Of a stretch of 64,000 nt of DNA, positions 17,516 through 25,313 are shown in pieces. The notes under the pieces are model-generated. The model did no database searches and was not told the origin of the DNA. It worked only from the letters and a program-made list of their open reading frames with translations. The DNA is from DATCMA01 sp036563645 (GTDB lineage: Bacteria > Actinomycetota > Actinomycetes > Mycobacteriales > Micromonosporaceae). How positions within the stretch are numbered: the first letter of the stretch is position 1; the number at the start of each line of letters is the position of its first letter. The DNA lies in contig DATCMA010000056.1 in assembly GCA_036563645.1 (NCBI GenBank), positions 1 to 64,000 of the forward strand, written 5' to 3'. The position numbers and the translations under genes were made by a program.

Positions 17516-18811
17516 ATGACCACGTCACTCTCGCGCAGATCGCTGCTGGGGCTGGCAGGAGCCGCTGCCGGGACCGTGTTCCTGGTTGGATGCGGCAACG
17601 ATGACGACAAATCCGGCAACTCGGGTGGCAGCTCCACGATCGAGTGGTGGCACATCTCGAACACCGACCCGCTGCTCAGCATCTGGCAGAAGGCAGCTGA
17701 CGACTTCATGGCCCAGAACAGCGGGGTGAGCATCAAGATCACTCCACTGGCGAACGAGGCCTTCAAGTCCAAGCTGACGACGGTCACCCAGGCCGGAAAC
17801 GCCCCGAGCCTGTTCCAGTCCTGGGGTGGGGGCGTGCTCAAGCAGCAGGTTGAGGCGGGCCTGCTCAAGGACATCACGGCCGAGATTTCGTCGTTCGTCG
17901 GCAACCTCACGCCCGCGCCGTTGAAGTACTACCAAGTGGACGGCAAGTACTACGGGCTGCCGTTCGACAACGGCATGGTGGGCTTCTGGTACAACAAGGA
18001 ACTTTTCGAAAAGGCCGGCATCAAGGACACGCCCAAGACCTGGGGTGAGCTGCTGGAGGCGATCCGCAAGCTCAAGGCCGCCGGCATCACGCCGATCGCC
18101 CTCGGCGGCAAGGACAAGTGGCCGGGGCACTTCTACTGGTCGTACCTGGCGATGCGGGTCGCCGGCGGCGAGGCGCTCGAGGCCGCGATGAGCGAGAAGA
18201 ACTTCGAGACGCCGGACCTGCTGGAGGCCACGAAGAAGCTCAAGGACCTCGTCGACCTGCAGCCGTTCCAGAAGGGCTTCCTGGCCGCCACGTACGACGG
18301 TCCGGACGGCCAGGCCGCGCTCGTCGGCAACGGCCAGGCGGCGATGGAGCTCAACGGCCAGTTCGCCCCGTCCAACCAGGCCGCGTTCTCCAAGTCGAAG
18401 GAAGGGCTCGGCGACAAGCTCGGCTTCTTCCCGTTCCCGGAGGTCGAAGGCGGCAAGGGGAAGATCACTGACGTCTTCGGCGGCGGCAACGGGTTCGTCG
18501 TGGGCAAGGACGCTCCGCCGGAGACGGTGGAGTTCCTCAAGTTCCTGCTGAGCCCCGACGTCCAGCGCAAGGCCGCGGAAGCCGGCGCGATCCTGCCCAC
18601 CAACAAGGAGGCGAGCGACGGCGTCAAGGACCCCAACCAGCAGATCGTCGCCAAGACGGTCGCCGAGGCGACCACGTTCCAGCTCTACCTGGACCAGGCG
18701 TGGGAGCCGAAGGTGGGTCAGCAGGTCAACGACAGCGTCGCGGAGCTGATGGCCGGCAAGGCCAGCCCCGAGCAGGTTCTGAAGTCGATCACCGATGCCG
18801 CAAAGCGCTAG
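17516..18811 (+). CDS. Sugar ABC transporter substrate-binding lipoprotein (xylobiose-type)
   Basis: A 431-aa extracellular solute-binding protein of family 1. Its N-terminus has a twin-Arg-like SLSRRSLLGLAG stretch and a lipobox LVGC near residue 25. The mature part begins STIEWWHISNTDPLL and includes the family signatures GLPFDNGMVGFWYNKELFEKAGI and TWGELLEAIRKLK. It should capture oligosaccharides at the membrane surface for the two permeases that follow. Proximity to GH43 suggests xylo-oligosaccharides. No ATPase gene is adjacent; actinobacteria commonly use a shared MsiK ATPase. Confidence 0.9.
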   Translation: MTTSLSRRSLLGLAGAAAGTVFLVGCGNDDDKSGNSGGSSTIEWWHISNTDPLLSIWQKAADDFMAQNSGVSIKITPLANEAFKSKLTTVTQAGNAPSLFQSWGGGVLKQQVEAGLLKDITAEISSFVGNLTPAPLKYYQVDGKYYGLPFDNGMVGFWYNKELFEKAGIKDTPKTWGELLEAIRKLKAAGITPIALGGKDKWPGHFYWSYLAMRVAGGEALEAAMSEKNFETPDLLEATKKLKDLVDLQPFQKGFLAATYDGPDGQAALVGNGQAAMELNGQFAPSNQAAFSKSKEGLGDKLGFFPFPEVEGGKGKITDVFGGGNGFVVGKDAPPETVEFLKFLLSPDVQRKAAEAGAILPTNKEASDGVKDPNQQIVAKTVAEATTFQLYLDQAWEPKVGQQVNDSVAELMAGKASPEQVLKSITDAAKR

Positions 18812-19826
18812 TGGATCGCTCGGAGCGGCGCGCGGGACTGGGGACACCCGTCCCGCGCGCCCTCCGGCGCCCGACACAGCCCCGTCAACAACCCGCGCAC
18901 CCCGGCCACGAGTCACGCGGAGGGACATCGGCCGCTGGGCGACGATCGCGACGTTCCTCACCCCGGCGCTGCTGCTCTTCGGCGTGCTCGTGCTCGTGCC
19001 GATTGGATTGGCCGCCTACACCAGTTTCTTTGACTGGAACGGTTTTCCGGGGACCGAAAAGTTCATCGGACTGGAGAACTTCCGCCGTCTGGTGAACGAC
19101 GAGGTCTTCCGGGGCGACCTGTGGCGCGGGTTCGTCCTGATTGTCCTGTCCGTCACTGTCCAGCTGCCGTTCGCGCTCGCTCTGGCGCTCCTGCTCAACC
19201 AGCCACTGCGCGGTCGGGCCATCTACCGGGTGATGTTCTTCGCGCCGTACGTGCTCTCCGAAGTCATCACCGCGGTGCTGTTCTCGATGGTGCTCTCCCC
19301 GAACGTGGGGCTCGCCAACCAGGTGCTCCGGTACGTCGGGCTGGAAGAGCTGGCGGCGGAGTGGCTCGCCGATACCTCCACGGTGCTCTACGCCGTCTTC
19401 GTGGTGATCACCTGGAAGTACTTCGGCTTCTACATGATCCTCTTCCTCGCCGCGCGGCAGAGCATCCCCGCGGAGATCATCGAAGCGGCTGCGGTGGATG
19501 GCGCCAACGCCTGGAAGACCTTCTGGCACGTCACCCTGCCCTTGCTCGGGCCGACGATCCGGATCGCCGTCTTCCTCTCGATCATCGGGACCATCCAGCT
19601 CTTCGACGCCGTCTGGGTGCTCACCGGCGGTGGCCCGGTACACGCGTCGGAGACGATGGCGATCACCATGTACCGGTACGGCTTCCAGAGCTACGAGGTC
19701 GGCTACGCCAGCGCGATCAGCATCGCGATGTTCATGATCAGCCTCGTGTTCGCGTTGCTGTACCAGCGGTTTGTGCTGCGCCGCGACACGGAGGGGGCGG
19801 TCACCGTGATCGGAGGCAAGCGATGA
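18795..19826 (+). CDS. Sugar ABC transporter permease (MalF-type)
   Basis: A 343-aa inner-membrane permease with a Pro/Arg-rich cytoplasmic N-terminus, then six or more hydrophobic segments (TPALLLFGVLVLVPIGLAAY first). The EAA loop is visible as EAAAVDGANAWKTFWHVTLPLL, the contact point for the ATPase. The frame overlaps the end of the binding-protein gene; an internal start near codon 35 (before RRDIGRWA) is possible. It is followed by the second permease with an ATGA overlap. Confidence 0.87.
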   Translation: MPQSASGSLGAARGTGDTRPARPPAPDTAPSTTRAPRPRVTRRDIGRWATIATFLTPALLLFGVLVLVPIGLAAYTSFFDWNGFPGTEKFIGLENFRRLVNDEVFRGDLWRGFVLIVLSVTVQLPFALALALLLNQPLRGRAIYRVMFFAPYVLSEVITAVLFSMVLSPNVGLANQVLRYVGLEELAAEWLADTSTVLYAVFVVITWKYFGFYMILFLAARQSIPAEIIEAAAVDGANAWKTFWHVTLPLLGPTIRIAVFLSIIGTIQLFDAVWVLTGGGPVHASETMAITMYRYGFQSYEVGYASAISIAMFMISLVFALLYQRFVLRRDTEGAVTVIGGKR

Positions 19827-20668
19827 GCCGCACCAAGACGAAACGGCGCGGCACACGGGCCGCACCGCTCCTGCACCTCATAGCGATCAGTATCGGCGCC
19901 TTCATCGTCGTTCCCATCATCTATGGGGTGCTCGGGGGGTTCAAGGACAACGCCCAGCTCGCGCAGAACCCGATCGCGTGGCCTGATCCGTGGCGGCCGA
20001 GCAACTACACCGAGATCCTCACGTCGTCGTCGTTCTGGCGGCAGGCCTGGAACAGCCTGTTCATCGCCGTGTCGACGACGGTGCTCGTGGTGGGCGTGGC
20101 GGCGATGGCGGCGTTCATCTTCGCCCGCTACGCGTTCCGCGGCCGGGAGTTCTTCTTCACGCTCTTCGCGATGGGGCTGATGTTCCCGTTCGCGGTCGCG
20201 ATCCTGCCGCTGTTCGTCCTGCTGCGCTCGATGGGGTTGCTCGACAACCCGCTCGGTGTGATCCTCCCGCAGGCCGCCTTCGGCTTGCCGATCACGATCA
20301 TCATCCTGCGCGGCTTCTTCCGCGAGATCCCAGCGGAGATCGAGGAGGCAGCGACCCTCGACGGCTGCTCGCCGTTCACGTTCTTCGTGCGGATCTTGCT
20401 GCCGATGGCCCGCCCGGCGCTCGCCACCGTCTCGGTGTTGGCGATCGTCTCCAGCTGGAACAACTTCATGCTGCCGCTGGTCGTCTTCAGCGACCAGACC
20501 TGGTGGACCCTGCCGCTGGGCGTGCAGCAGTTCCAGGGGCAATACACCAGCGACACCGCTCGTGTCCTGGCGTATGTCGTGATGGCGATGCTCCCCGCGT
20601 TGGCGTTCTACTCCGTGGCGGAGCGTCAACTCATCGGCGGGCTCACCGCCGGGGCGACCAAGGGGTGA
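19823..20668 (+). CDS. Sugar ABC transporter permease (MalG-type)
   Basis: A 281-aa permease with a short basic N-terminus (SRTKTKRRGTR). Membrane segments start at LLHLIAISIGAFIVVPIIYG, and the EAA loop reads EEAATLDGCSPFTFFVRILLP. It pairs with the upstream MalF-type subunit. The start overlaps the previous stop as ATGA, and a strong hairpin follows the stop, marking the operon end. Confidence 0.9.
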   Translation: MSRTKTKRRGTRAAPLLHLIAISIGAFIVVPIIYGVLGGFKDNAQLAQNPIAWPDPWRPSNYTEILTSSSFWRQAWNSLFIAVSTTVLVVGVAAMAAFIFARYAFRGREFFFTLFAMGLMFPFAVAILPLFVLLRSMGLLDNPLGVILPQAAFGLPITIIILRGFFREIPAEIEEAATLDGCSPFTFFVRILLPMARPALATVSVLAIVSSWNNFMLPLVVFSDQTWWTLPLGVQQFQGQYTSDTARVLAYVVMAMLPALAFYSVAERQLIGGLTAGATKG

Positions 20669-20685
20669 CGATTCGACACCTCGGA

Positions 20686-20721
20686 GCGCGGAAGGTGGGT
20701 CGTGCCGCTCACCTTCCGCGC
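20686..20721 (+). terminator. Terminator of the sugar ABC operon
   Basis: A 12-bp perfect stem (GCGCGGAAGGTG / CACCTTCCGCGC) with a 12-nt loop, 17 bp after the MalG-type stop. Confidence 0.7.
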
Positions 20722-21106
20722 CCGATCGCTCCCCTAGTCAGACGTCGTCCGGTCGAGGGGCGTGGCGGAACCCACCGGGCGGCGCGACGCCACGGGTCGA
20801 CCATCCTCACCGGCGAGGAGGCCGGTCCGACCGCCACCGGGAGCTGAGGTCAGCCGGGGGCTGGGGTCAGCGAGGAGACACGAGAGAGACGAGAGCCACA
20901 TCGTGACGAAATTCACATAGACGAGCCGCGTTGGATGACATCGTCTGTCATCATCGTCTACGAGGTGGGCTGCTCCCCTGGCCTGTGCCGCGCCGAACCC
21001 CCCAGAAATGTTGTTTCATCGCGGTTTCGCGTGCCTGCCCCCGCCGGCCGTGGGCAGGCCGACAACCGGGGACGGCGGCACGGACCGGGCGCGGCGACAG
21101 CGCCAT

Positions 21107-21143
21107 ATTGGGCAGGTCACGGTAGGAACATTGGGCGGGTCAC
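21107..21143. repeat. Two direct repeats ATTGGGC(A/G)GGTCAC
   Basis: Copies at 21107-21120 and 21130-21143, identical except one base and 23 bp apart start to start. They lie about 75-110 bp before the next gene and could be activator or repressor half-sites on nearly the same helix face. Confidence 0.45.
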
Positions 21144-21215
21144 TGGCATGAGCAGGTGAGATGAACAGATAGTTACCTGGAGCGACCTGTTGTCGAGCTG
21201 CGAGAGGTGGCCCTG

Positions 21216-21557
21216 ATGGACGAGCCGATACCCGACGAGAACGTGCCGCCGGACGTCACGGACATCATGCTCTGGCGCCTGGCTTCCCAGGTCGCCGAAA
21301 GCCACCGCCCTGACCCGAATGACCCGACGCGGTGCTCCAACCTGCGGTGCGCGCGCGAGACGTACCCGTGCGAGGCGGCACGCTCCGCGGAGTACGCGCT
21401 GCGCGCGAGTCGTGCTCGGCCCCAGGCGCCGGAGGCGGAACCCGCACCGGCTGGTGAAGCCCCGACGCCAATGGCGACGACCTCCCAGCCACGCGTCGAC
21501 CTGGACGCGACCTCGGGGTGGTCCGCAGGACGGCGCCGCTCGCGCTCCGCGGCTTGA
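21216..21557 (+). CDS. Conserved-looking small Cys protein of unknown function
   Basis: A 113-aa acidic protein. The N-terminal 60 residues carry a recognisable pattern HRPDPNDPTRCSNLRC, then YPCEAARSAEYALRAS, with three Cys in a C-x4-C-x6-C spacing; the C-terminus is a Pro/Ala-rich tail. Similar small actinobacterial proteins with this Cys signature are, to my knowledge, uncharacterised. The ATG at 21216 is preferred over GTG 21207 because GAGAGG sits at suitable spacing before it. Confidence 0.6.
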   Translation: MDEPIPDENVPPDVTDIMLWRLASQVAESHRPDPNDPTRCSNLRCARETYPCEAARSAEYALRASRARPQAPEAEPAPAGEAPTPMATTSQPRVDLDATSGWSAGRRRSRSAA

Positions 21558-21768
21558 TCGCTCGACCGCCGGTCCTCAGCTCACTCGTCGTCTCACTCGT
21601 CCCGGAACGCCAGATCCTGTCGACGACAGGCGGTCGGTGTCCGCCGAGCGCGGCGTGCTCCAGGGCGGGCCGCCCAGATCGTGCCACCGGACCGACCGGT
21701 GCCCGTGCACCGCGGTCCTCGCGACCACTGCTTCCGCTGCGGCGTCCAGCGGCTCGTCGACAACGACG

Positions 21769-21879
21769 TCACCACGTCGGCGGTGAGCCCAGCGCGCGGA
21801 GCTGGGTGATCGCCGCGTCGACGGCCGCGCGGGCGGTATCGCGCGCGTGGTCGTATGACTGGTGGGCCCGCTCGGTCAC
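21769..21879 (-). CDS. Possible 36-aa small protein
   Basis: A short frame from GTG with genome-typical codon use and an amphipathic composition (ERAHQSYDHARDTARAAVDA, then ITQLRALGSPPTW). A GTG at 21906 would add nine residues. The ribosome binding site is weak (AGGAGC too close to the start). It is on the same strand as the pterin-like operon, about 190 bp past its last gene. It may be a chance frame. Confidence 0.3.
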   Translation of the reverse strand: MTERAHQSYDHARDTARAAVDAAITQLRALGSPPTW

Positions 21880-21932
21880 CGCTCCTGCCTGCGACGCCCG
21901 CGCCACACCAGGGCCAGGCTGATCTCGACAAC

Positions 21933-22018
21933 GACCGATCCTCCGTCGGCGCCTGTCCAGGCTGCCCTAGGCCATCGGGTTGTCGGCCGGACAAGACAAG
22001 CCTGGACAGCGATCGGTC
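21933..22018 (-). repeat. Two-part inverted repeat, possible terminator of the pterin-like operon
   Basis: An outer arm GACCGATC pairs with GATCGGTC at 22011-22018. The inner arm CTGTCCAGGCT (21953-21963) pairs with AGCCTGGACAG (21999-22009) around a 35-nt loop. It begins 47 bp after the reductase stop. A long loop and split arms are unusual for a terminator; a cruciform or protein-binding element is possible. Confidence 0.45.
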
Positions 22019-22065
22019 AGGCGCGATTGTGGGCGTGCCCGCTCCGATGACTCCCGAGGCCAGGG

Positions 22066-22818
22066 TCACTGGCCGACCAACACCGGTGGTGCGACCCGCG
22101 CGCGATGGGCTTCCGCGCACCGTTGGGAGAGGGCGTATCGAACGAGGACGACGTCCTCGATCTGCCGAACCTCCAGCACGGTGGCGCGATTTCCCGGATG
22201 CCAGGGGAACCGCCCATCGCCGACGAATCGGGGCGCGCGCCGGTCGCCGATGAAGAATGGGGCGACCACCAGGTGCAGCTCGTCGGCGAGCCCGGCGGTG
22301 AGGAACTGCGAATGCATCGACTCACCGCCCTCCACCAGCAGCCGGCGCACACCGCGGAGCGCAAGATCAGCGAGGACGCGCTCCGGGCGTACCGGATCCC
22401 CACCGTCGACGACGGTCGCCACGCCGCCGAGCGCTTCGCGTGTCTTGGCCCAGACCCGCGTGGCGCAGTACACCACCTTCTCCACGTTGCCCTGGGTGAA
22501 GAACCGAGAACTCGGGTCGAGGTCGCCGCTGGCGGTGACGGTGACCTTCATCGGCGACGGCGACAATCCTCGCCGCACCCGCCACGCGCGCCGGGACGGC
22601 GAGCGCACGAGCAAGCGGGGATTGTCGGCTCGGACGGTGCCGGCGCCGACCAGGATCGCGTCGCACTCGGCGCGCACCGCGTCGACCCGATCCAAGTCGG
22701 CCGCGTTGGACAGCAACAGCCGCTGACCGCTGGCGTCGTCGATATACCCGTCGATCGACATCGCGCAGCTCAGCAGGACGTACGGACGCTCAACCATGGG
22801 CCACGGACGGTCAGTCAT
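22066..22818 (-). CDS. RibD C-terminal-type (DHFR-fold) pyrimidine reductase
   Basis: A 250-aa NADPH-dependent reductase of the 5-amino-6-(5-phosphoribosylamino)uracil reductase family. Signatures are YVLLSCAMSIDGYIDD at the N-terminus, ILVGAGTVRADNPRLLV, and VEGGESMHSQFLTAGLADEL. It lacks the RibD deaminase domain, as in routes that reduce ribosyl to ribityl before, or without, deamination. The ATG overlaps the GTP cyclohydrolase II stop by 8 bp, so the two steps are coupled. Likely reaction: ribosylaminopyrimidine phosphate to ribitylaminopyrimidine phosphate. This is inferred from family and partner. It is the last gene of the seven-gene operon. Confidence 0.82.
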   Translation of the reverse strand: MTDRPWPMVERPYVLLSCAMSIDGYIDDASGQRLLLSNAADLDRVDAVRAECDAILVGAGTVRADNPRLLVRSPSRRAWRVRRGLSPSPMKVTVTASGDLDPSSRFFTQGNVEKVVYCATRVWAKTREALGGVATVVDGGDPVRPERVLADLALRGVRRLLVEGGESMHSQFLTAGLADELHLVVAPFFIGDRRAPRFVGDGRFPWHPGNRATVLEVRQIEDVVLVRYALSQRCAEAHRARVAPPVLVGQ

Positions 22819-23467
22819 GGACCAGCGGCATCTCGAGGGCGTGTCCTCCGCGGCTGGCCTTCGCGGCCAGGTAGTTCGCGTTGGACGGGGACAGGTGGAC
22901 CCCGGTCGACACGCGCTCGGTGATCGTCACACCGAGCCGATCCAGCTGCGCAACCTTGTCGGGGTTGTTCGTCAACAAGGCCACTCGCCGAATGCCCAAG
23001 GCGAACAGCATCTGCGCGGCCACCGTGTAGTCCCGTTCGTCCTCCCGATGACCCAACGCGACATTCGCCTCGTAGGTGTCGAGCCCGGCGTCCTGTAGCG
23101 CGTAGGCGTCGAGCTTGGCGTACAGTCCCACCCCGCGCCCCTCCTGCCGGAGGTACAGCACGAGGCCACCGACGGCGGCGATGCGTTCGACCGCCTCGCG
23201 TAACTGGGGACCACAGTCGCAGCGCTCACTGCCGAACACGTCACCGGTCAGACACTCGCTGTGCGGGCGGACCAGGGGGACGTTGGGAGACACACTCCGC
23301 CCGTGCCACGGCTGCGCCCACTCCCCGAGCCCGATGGCGAGGTGTTCCCGACCGTCGACCAGCCCGTGGAACGAGAACACCCGAGCCATCGTGGTGTAGC
23401 CGTCGGGGAAGCGCAGCGGCACCGCCACCTGCGTCCGGACTCTTGCTCCACCCAGTGCTTCGTCCAT
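22811..23467 (-). CDS. ribA: GTP cyclohydrolase II
   Basis: A 218-aa stand-alone GTP cyclohydrolase II without the DHBP synthase domain. Zinc ligands are in HSECLTGD and SERCDCG. The GTP-binding and catalytic segment YLRQEGRGVGLYAKLDAYALQD has the Tyr equivalent to E. coli RibA Tyr105, and REDERDYT holds the catalytic Asp and Arg. TNNPDKVAQL follows. The residues predict full conversion of GTP to 2,5-diamino-6-ribosylaminopyrimidinone phosphate. The ATG at 23467 has GAAAGGGAG upstream; the open frame extends further upstream without similarity. It lies 11 bp after the flippase-like gene and overlaps the reductase gene. Presumably this is an extra, pathway-specific copy rather than the housekeeping riboflavin one. 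Confidence 0.9.
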   Translation of the reverse strand: MDEALGGARVRTQVAVPLRFPDGYTTMARVFSFHGLVDGREHLAIGLGEWAQPWHGRSVSPNVPLVRPHSECLTGDVFGSERCDCGPQLREAVERIAAVGGLVLYLRQEGRGVGLYAKLDAYALQDAGLDTYEANVALGHREDERDYTVAAQMLFALGIRRVALLTNNPDKVAQLDRLGVTITERVSTGVHLSPSNANYLAAKASRGGHALEMPLVHD

Positions 23468-23478
23468 TGGACTCCCTT

Positions 23479-24444
23479 TCAGACACCGCCGGACGCGCCG
23501 GCGGCTACCGGCACCCGGATCCGGCGGGCGATCACGAAGGCAGCGCCGGGAAGGCTCGCCACCATCACCAGCGCCCCGTAGACCATGGCGGTGGAGAGCC
23601 CTTGGGCCGCGGAGAGCCCCGCCTCCGCGAACGCCCACGCGGCCACGCCCTCCCGCGGGCCGAAGCCAGCCAGGTTCATCGGCACCGCCATGGCGAGCAA
23701 CGCCAGCAGCGTCAACGGCACCAAATGGGACAGTGGCGCGGTCGCGCCGGCCGTCCGCGCGGCGATCAGGAATGTCGCCACGTGCCCGGCGACCGCCACC
23801 GTCGACGCCAGCAGGACGCCGAGCCACGTGCCTCGGGCGAGCAGACCGTGGCGGAGATCGGCACCGGCGGCGCGTACCGCCCGCGCCCACCGTGACGCCG
23901 GGCCGCGCCGCACCGCCCACGCCAGCACGGCGACGCCGACTCCCCCAGCGAGCGCCAGCGCGGCGGCCACCGGGAGGTACGGGCGCACCGGCGACGGCAA
24001 CACGCTGAGGACGACGACCGCGATCGCGATCTGCACGACCTGGCCCGCGGTCCGCTCCCACACCACGGCGCGAATGCCCCGACCGAGATCACCAACGTCG
24101 CGGCCGTGCCGTACCGCCCGCTCCACGTCGCCCACGACGCCACCGGGGAGCGTCGCGTTGAGGAACACGGCCCGATAGCAGTGGGCGATTGCCCGGCCCA
24201 ACGGCAGCCGGACGCCGAGGCCGCCCGCCACCAGCTGCCAGCGCCAGGCGCAGCACACCGTCGTGACCAGACCGATCGCCACGGCGGCCCCCACCGCCCA
24301 GCCGTCGATTGCGCGCAGTCCATCCAGGAACGGTCCGGTGCCCAACCGCCACAGCAACACCGCGAGGATCGCGGCCCCGCCCACAGTGCGCACCACTGCC
24401 CACCACCGGCGCGCCGGAGCTGGGCTACCCGTGCTGGTGTGCAC
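23479..24444 (-). CDS. Lysylphosphatidylglycerol-synthetase-TM/AglD-like flippase family membrane protein
   Basis: A 321-aa integral membrane protein of the UPF0104/LPG_synthase_TM family. About eight hydrophobic segments are seen (first at VRTVGGAAILAVLLWRLG). The family patterns LNATLPGGVVGDVERAVRH and AVPMNLAGFGPREGVAAW are clear. Members are thought to move polyprenyl- or lipid-linked products across the membrane. GTG 24444 is chosen because AAGGGAG lies before it. It sits between the methyltransferase and the cyclohydrolase gene, which suggests that the operon product, or a lipid carrier for it, is exported. Confidence 0.82.
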   Translation of the reverse strand: MHTSTGSPAPARRWWAVVRTVGGAAILAVLLWRLGTGPFLDGLRAIDGWAVGAAVAIGLVTTVCCAWRWQLVAGGLGVRLPLGRAIAHCYRAVFLNATLPGGVVGDVERAVRHGRDVGDLGRGIRAVVWERTAGQVVQIAIAVVVLSVLPSPVRPYLPVAAALALAGGVGVAVLAWAVRRGPASRWARAVRAAGADLRHGLLARGTWLGVLLASTVAVAGHVATFLIAARTAGATAPLSHLVPLTLLALLAMAVPMNLAGFGPREGVAAWAFAEAGLSAAQGLSTAMVYGALVMVASLPGAAFVIARRIRVPVAAGASGGV

Positions 24445-24503
24445 GCGACTCCCTTCTCTATCGAGCGTCCTGGTTGCCTCTACGCACCCCAGGGCGCGCT
24501 GGT

Positions 24504-25313
24504 TCAGCTCACGCCAGCGAGCAGGTCGCTGTGGTGGACGACCACGCGTAGCCGGCCGGCGGCGGCGTCGGCCAGCCGCTGGCGGGCGTACGCCTGGGTT
24601 CGCTCCACCAGCTCCGGCCGCTGTTCGCAGGCGGCGCCCCACCACCCGGTGAACCACTCCGCGATCAGCTCCGCTTGCTGCGGCCCGAGCCGCCACGGGC
24701 TCGGCCGCACCACGACGTCCACACCGCGGCGGCCAAACGCCGCCACGCAGGCATCGACGGCGTCCGGTCCCAACAGGGCTCGTCCGTCGACGGTCCGGCG
24801 CTGGTGCGCGTTGAACGCCTCCGCGATCTCCTGGTCGAGGGGATCGGCCGGGGTGAGCTCAACCCGACCGACCACCGAGATCATGAAGAGCGCCGAGCAA
24901 CCGGCCGCGACACACGCCTCGACGATCCGCTCGAGTTCGTCGGCGGTGAGCATGTCGAGCAACGCGGAGGCGGTGACGACCGCGGCGCCGGAGAGGTCGG
25001 CGGCGGTCAGGCGGGTGATGTCGCGGAGCCGGGTCTCCACGGTGACCGGTGCGCCGTTCGCGGCCCGGTCCCCCAGGCGCACGCGCGCCAGAAGGGACGG
25101 ATCCCGGTCGTACAGGATCCAGTGCTGGGGCCCGGGCAGTTGCGGGGCGAGCCACCGGCCCAGGGAGCCGGTGCCGGAGCCGAGGTCGTGGATGACCACC
25201 GGGGACGCGCCGGCCACGCGCCGCCGCAGGAGCGCCACGAGCTCAGTCGATCGCGCCGCGGCGTCCGCCGGTTCCCGCAGGCGCAGCCAATCGGGGAAAG
25301 ACAGCGTCGTCAT
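24504..25313 (-). CDS. Class I SAM-dependent methyltransferase
   Basis: A 269-aa methyltransferase with motif I VIHDLGSGTGSLGRWLAPQL near residues 40-60, an acidic post-I segment (WILYDRDPSLLARVRL) and the motif IV region VVTASALLDMLT. No DNA- or RNA-binding domain is seen, so a small-molecule or sugar substrate is likely. The ATG overlaps the GT4 stop as ATGA. Its partners suggest it methylates the pterin/pyrimidine or the attached sugar; the target cannot be read from sequence. Confidence 0.82.
   Translation of the reverse strand: MTTLSFPDWLRLREPADAAARSTELVALLRRRVAGASPVVIHDLGSGTGSLGRWLAPQLPGPQHWILYDRDPSLLARVRLGDRAANGAPVTVETRLRDITRLTAADLSGAAVVTASALLDMLTADELERIVEACVAAGCSALFMISVVGRVELTPADPLDQEIAEAFNAHQRRTVDGRALLGPDAVDACVAAFGRRGVDVVVRPSPWRLGPQQAELIAEWFTGWWGAACEQRPELVERTQAYARQRLADAAAGRLRVVVHHSDLLAGVS

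Larger units (their letters stand above)
20669..21215. other. Intergenic region after sugar operon
   Basis: Contains the operon terminator (20686-20721), a GACACGAGAGAGACGAGAG purine-rich stretch near 20877, and a direct repeat (21107-21143) just upstream of the next gene. I see no convincing coding frame. Confidence 0.5.
21558..22065. other. Intergenic region downstream of the pterin-like operon
   Basis: Contains a possible 36-codon ORF on the minus strand (21769-21879) and a large inverted repeat (21933-22018) just beyond the reductase gene. Otherwise I see nothing. Confidence 0.4.

Noticed and set aside
15591..17528. Longer GH43 start at 17528
   Set aside because: The added about 100 residues have no GH43 similarity and span the divergent promoter; ATG 17222 has a proper ribosome binding site.
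17525..18961. 478-aa minus-strand open frame opposite the sugar-binding protein
   Set aside because: Antisense shadow. The plus frame has a lipobox and solute-binding signatures.
22811..24061. 416-aa version of the cyclohydrolase II frame
   Set aside because: The first about 200 residues overlap the flippase-like gene in another frame and show no DHBP synthase similarity.
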